Shown here: positions 6,633-8,303 of the stretch, piece by piece
Layout of the letters: every line of letters begins with the position of its first letter
Position numbering within the stretch: the stretch's first letter is position 1
DNA from: Acidobacteriota bacterium
Lineage (GTDB): Bacteria; Acidobacteriota; Terriglobia; Terriglobales; Acidobacteriaceae
Length of the DNA stretch: 8,303 bases
Direction: 5' to 3'
Assembly (NCBI GenBank): GCA_021810735.1
Contig: JAJZIF010000144.1
Span: forward strand, 1 to 8,303
Program-made: the position numbers and the translations under genes
The notes under the pieces: model-generated
The model's database searches: none
What the model was told of the DNA's origin: nothing
Seen by the model: the letters and a program-made list of their open reading frames with translations, nothing else

Positions 6633-7483
6633 CCTAGAAACTTTTGTATATTGTCGTAGCTAATTTTCAGGCTCTCCAGAGGCGGTCGTTCCGTGATGTC
6701 CTGTTCCACAAACATGTAGCGAACACCTTCTTTCTCCGCCAGAGGAAAGATCTTTTTCCAGTTCAGAGTTCCGTTCCCGACCTCGGTGAAATGTTGCGAG
6801 CCGGGTCCGGTTTCGAGGGAAGTCGTCACGCCGGCCTTCCGATCCTTCAAGTGCAAAGTCGTGATGCGTCCGGAATATTTGTGCAGCATGGCGACCGGAT
6901 CGTGACCAGCTTGTGCAACCCAGTAACAATCCATCTGCCATTGCACAAGATGAGGGTCCGTGTTGTTCAGTAACACTTCGATGCCTGTCTTTCCGCCGTA
7001 GGTTTGGAACTCGGAGTTGTGATTATGGAACGCGAACTGCATTCCCATCTTCCGGACTTGTTCGCCCCACGCATTGTACTGGTCGGCGGCGCGCTTGAAG
7101 CCGTCTTCGGAACTACCCAGCGATTCCGGCACAGAAGAGCAGACCATATATTTCAGTCCCAACTCCTTCGCATAGTCATATCTAGAGCTGAATCCGTCGT
7201 AGCCGAAATGTCCGCTCGGCACTTTCAGGTCCGCATCGACAATGGCTTTGCGCAGGTCGGCGGCGCTGATTTTGTATTGCGCGGCGTATGTCTCGACCGT
7301 GGTATAGCCGATTTTGCGGATCGCGGCCAGCACGCCGGCCAACTCGGTTTGCGCCTGCTGGCGCACGGTATAGAGCTGTACCCCGAGCGGCGGCGCGGAA
7401 TTTGCGGCGAAAGCCAAAGGAGTCACGGCTGATGCGGTAAGTCCGGCCAAAGCGCCGGTCAAAAATTCTCGTCTGGTGTGCAT
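6626..7483 (-). CDS. Tat-exported sugar phosphate isomerase/epimerase-like TIM-barrel protein
   Basis: The product is 285 residues. An N-terminal twin-arginine signal (TRREFLTG at 3-10), a hydrophobic stretch (about 10-25) and a likely cleavage site after AFA (24-26) predict export of a folded, probably metal-loaded protein to the periplasm. The mature part is a xylose-isomerase-like TIM barrel (AP endonuclease 2 family): GVQLYTVR (34-41), VETYA (63-67), FHNHNSEF (152-159), QMDCYW (183-188), LHLKDRK (210-216) and FVEQD (258-262). E158, D185, H211 and E260 are probable metal ligands. The start at 7483 has AGGAG 7 nt upstream; earlier in-frame ATGs would place the Tat motif too far inside. It shares the fold of IolE and may act on a related polyol or keto-sugar, but the substrate is not readable. 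Its last codons lie within the repeat arm at 6622-6632. Confidence 0.88.
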   Translation of the reverse strand: MHTRREFLTGALAGLTASAVTPLAFAANSAPPLGVQLYTVRQQAQTELAGVLAAIRKIGYTTVETYAAQYKISAADLRKAIVDADLKVPSGHFGYDGFSSRYDYAKELGLKYMVCSSVPESLGSSEDGFKRAADQYNAWGEQVRKMGMQFAFHNHNSEFQTYGGKTGIEVLLNNTDPHLVQWQMDCYWVAQAGHDPVAMLHKYSGRITTLHLKDRKAGVTTSLETGPGSQHFTEVGNGTLNWKKIFPLAEKEGVRYMFVEQDITERPPLESLKISYDNIQKFLGS

Positions 7484-7571
7484 GGATGCTCTCCTCATCG
7501 TTCTTCGGTCGATCGAAATTTCTGTGTGGACGCGTGTACACGACGCAAGGGATTCTTTGGATGTATTTTTT

Positions 7572-7623
7572 TTGACCATCGATAGTCACGGGCATCCTAG
7601 AATCGATTACTATCGATTGTCAA
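7572..7623. repeat. Imperfect 15-bp inverted repeat overlapping promoter elements
   Basis: The left arm 7572-7586 (TTGAC, C, ATCGATAGT) pairs with the right arm 7609-7623 (ACTATCGAT, T, GTCAA) at 14 of 15 positions, with a 22-bp spacer. Each arm ends in a TTGAC -35-like element pointing inward, and ATCGATT is repeated directly at 7602-7608 and just offset within the right arm. This could be a dimeric operator or a chance product of divergent promoters sharing -35 boxes. Confidence 0.5.
7594..7623 (-). promoter_or_regulatory. Candidate sigma70 promoter for the Tat-exported TIM-barrel gene
   Basis: On the minus strand a perfect -35 box TTGACA (7623-7618) is followed after 18 bp by TAGGAT (7599-7594, 4 of 6). 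Transcription would start near 7587, giving a leader of about 100 nt. It is the strongest promoter-like match in the window. On the plus strand TTGACC (7572-7577) with TAGAAT (7598-7603) has a 20-bp spacer, probably too long to serve glpK. Confidence 0.5.
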
Positions 7624-7642
7624 CACGTGCCGGCGATGAAGA

Positions 7643-7690
7643 TAGTTGCCTTAGCAACCATGATGCACGAAGTAGTTGCCTTGGCAACTA
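7643..7690 (+). promoter_or_regulatory. Twin palindromic operators upstream of glpK
   Basis: Two near-identical palindromes, GTTGC-CTTA-GCAAC (7645-7658) and TAGTTGCC-TT-GGCAACTA (7673-7690, 8-bp perfect arms), have centres exactly 30 bp apart, about three helical turns. They lie 27-75 bp before the glpK start, where a repressor would block transcription. The shape resembles MarR-type operators by eye. The regulator is not in the window. Confidence 0.55.
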
Positions 7691-7717
7691 GTTTTCCGGC
7701 TGGATTTAAGGAGGAGC

Positions 7718-8303
7718 ATGGAAGTCATTCTCGGACTGGATCAAGGAACCAGCAGCTCGCGGGCAGTACTGGTACAGCTCGATGGAAAGCTCTCGCACAC
7801 GGCGCAGCGGGAATTGCCGCAGATGTATCCTCAGCCCGGTTGGGTGGAGCAGGACCCGGAGGCCATCTGGACTTCGCAAGCCGCAGCAGTGCGAGCTTTA
7901 TTGAGCGAGTCCGGGCTTGATCCATCGGAGATTCACTGCATTGGAATTACCAACCAGCGCGAAACAACCATCGTATGGGAACGCGCTACGGGACGCCCGA
8001 TTGCGAACGCAATCGTATGGCAGGACCGCCGCACCGCGGAGTATTGTCGCGAACTTGCGGGGCAAAACGCGAACGGGGCATCGGTGGAAACGATAGTGCG
8101 CGACAAGACGGGCCTGATCCTGGATGCATATTTCTCGGCAAGCAAAATTCGCTGGATTCTCGATCATGTTCCCGGAGCGAAGGCACAGGCGTGGGCTGGC
8201 CAGCTGGCCTTTGGCACGGTCGATAGCTGGCTGGTCTGGAAGCTGACCGGAGGCCGCCGGCACATTACAGATGTGACGAATGCTTCTCGCACGATGTTGT
8301 TCA
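7718..8303 (+). CDS. glpK: Glycerol kinase, 3'-truncated by window edge
   Basis: GlpK phosphorylates glycerol with ATP to sn-glycerol-3-phosphate in the cytoplasm, the entry step of glycerol use. The first 195 residues are present of about 500. Diagnostic FGGY-kinase N-terminal segments are LDQGTSSSR (7-15, phosphate loop), [12 protein letters not shown] (40-51), GITNQRETT (76-84; R81 and E82 in the glycerol site), AIVWQDRRT (98-106), [17 protein letters not shown] (130-146; Tyr138 glycerol contact) and [15 protein letters not shown] (165-179). A near-perfect Shine-Dalgarno AAGGAGG (7708-7714) sits just before the ATG. It is divergent from the TIM-barrel gene and has its own upstream palindromes. 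No truncation other than the window edge is visible. Confidence 0.97.
   Translation, partial: MEVILGLDQGTSSSRAVLVQLDGKLSHTAQRELPQMYPQPGWVEQDPEAIWTSQAAAVRALLSESGLDPSEIHCIGITNQRETTIVWERATGRPIANAIVWQDRRTAEYCRELAGQNANGASVETIVRDKTGLILDAYFSASKIRWILDHVPGAKAQAWAGQLAFGTVDSWLVWKLTGGRRHITDVTNASRTMLF

Larger units (their letters stand above)
7484..7717. promoter_or_regulatory. Divergent control region between the TIM-barrel gene and glpK
   Basis: The 234-bp gap has no supported gene but is rich in symmetry. It holds the palindrome CGTGTACACG (7533-7542), a T8 tract (7566-7573), an imperfect 15-bp inverted repeat (7572-7586 / 7609-7623), and two GTTGCC...GCAAC palindromes on the glpK side. The layout fits separate regulation of the two flanking genes. 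The 10-bp palindrome would fall in the leader of the minus-strand gene. Confidence 0.65.

Noticed and set aside
7566..7573. T8 tract considered as an intrinsic terminator
   Set aside because: No GC-rich stem precedes it on either strand, and it lies between divergent genes where no transcript should end.
7484..7579. N-terminal extension of the Tat-exported protein from an ATG at 7579
   Set aside because: It would move the twin-arginine motif more than 30 residues in; the ATG at 7483 has a good AGGAG site, and the longer frame would cover the leader palindrome.

Overview
The window reads as a metabolic region of a free-living, moderately GC-rich bacterium, most likely an Acidobacteriota (Terriglobia-type) soil organism. 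That placement is an inference. It rests on the close-packed inositol genes, a Tat-exported xylose-isomerase-like TIM-barrel protein of a type common in that phylum, and an intergenic palindromic repeat (GGCACGACT/AGTCGTGCC next to GGGCTTTAGCCCC) that I remember from acidobacterial genomes. Nothing in the window fixes the taxonomy.

Left part (1-5035, minus strand, transcribed right to left): a tight four-gene myo-inositol catabolic operon in the order iolB - iolD - iolA - iolE. iolB (5-deoxy-glucuronate isomerase), iolD (ThDP-dependent trihydroxycyclohexanedione hydrolase) and iolA (CoA-acylating malonate/methylmalonate-semialdehyde dehydrogenase) are complete. iolE (inosose dehydratase) loses its 3' end at the window edge. 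Spacings are 23 bp, a 4-bp ATGA overlap and 36 bp. Together they cover the steps scyllo-inosose -> trihydroxycyclohexanedione -> 5-deoxyglucuronate -> 2-deoxy-5-ketogluconate, and the last step, malonate semialdehyde -> acetyl-CoA. The inositol dehydrogenase (iolG), the kinase (iolC) and the aldolase (iolJ) are not in the window.

Middle (5036-6361): a 225-bp divergent promoter region, then on the plus strand a transaldolase-family protein with the Schiff-base lysine but Gln where transaldolases have their catalytic Glu. Its position back-to-back with an iol operon that shows no aldolase makes it the most interesting gene here: it may supply the missing C-C cleavage or a related sugar-phosphate step.

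Right part (6362-8303): a 264-bp convergent intergenic stretch holds a REP/BIME-like pair of palindromes inside an 11-bp inverted repeat. Next is a minus-strand gene for a Tat-exported TIM-barrel isomerase/epimerase-like protein. A 234-bp divergent control region follows, with a promoter embedded in a 15-bp inverted repeat and two near-identical palindromes spaced 30 bp apart. Last is the 5' part of glpK (glycerol kinase) on the plus strand, cut by the window edge. Nothing resembling a tRNA, rRNA, CRISPR array, transposase or phage gene is seen.
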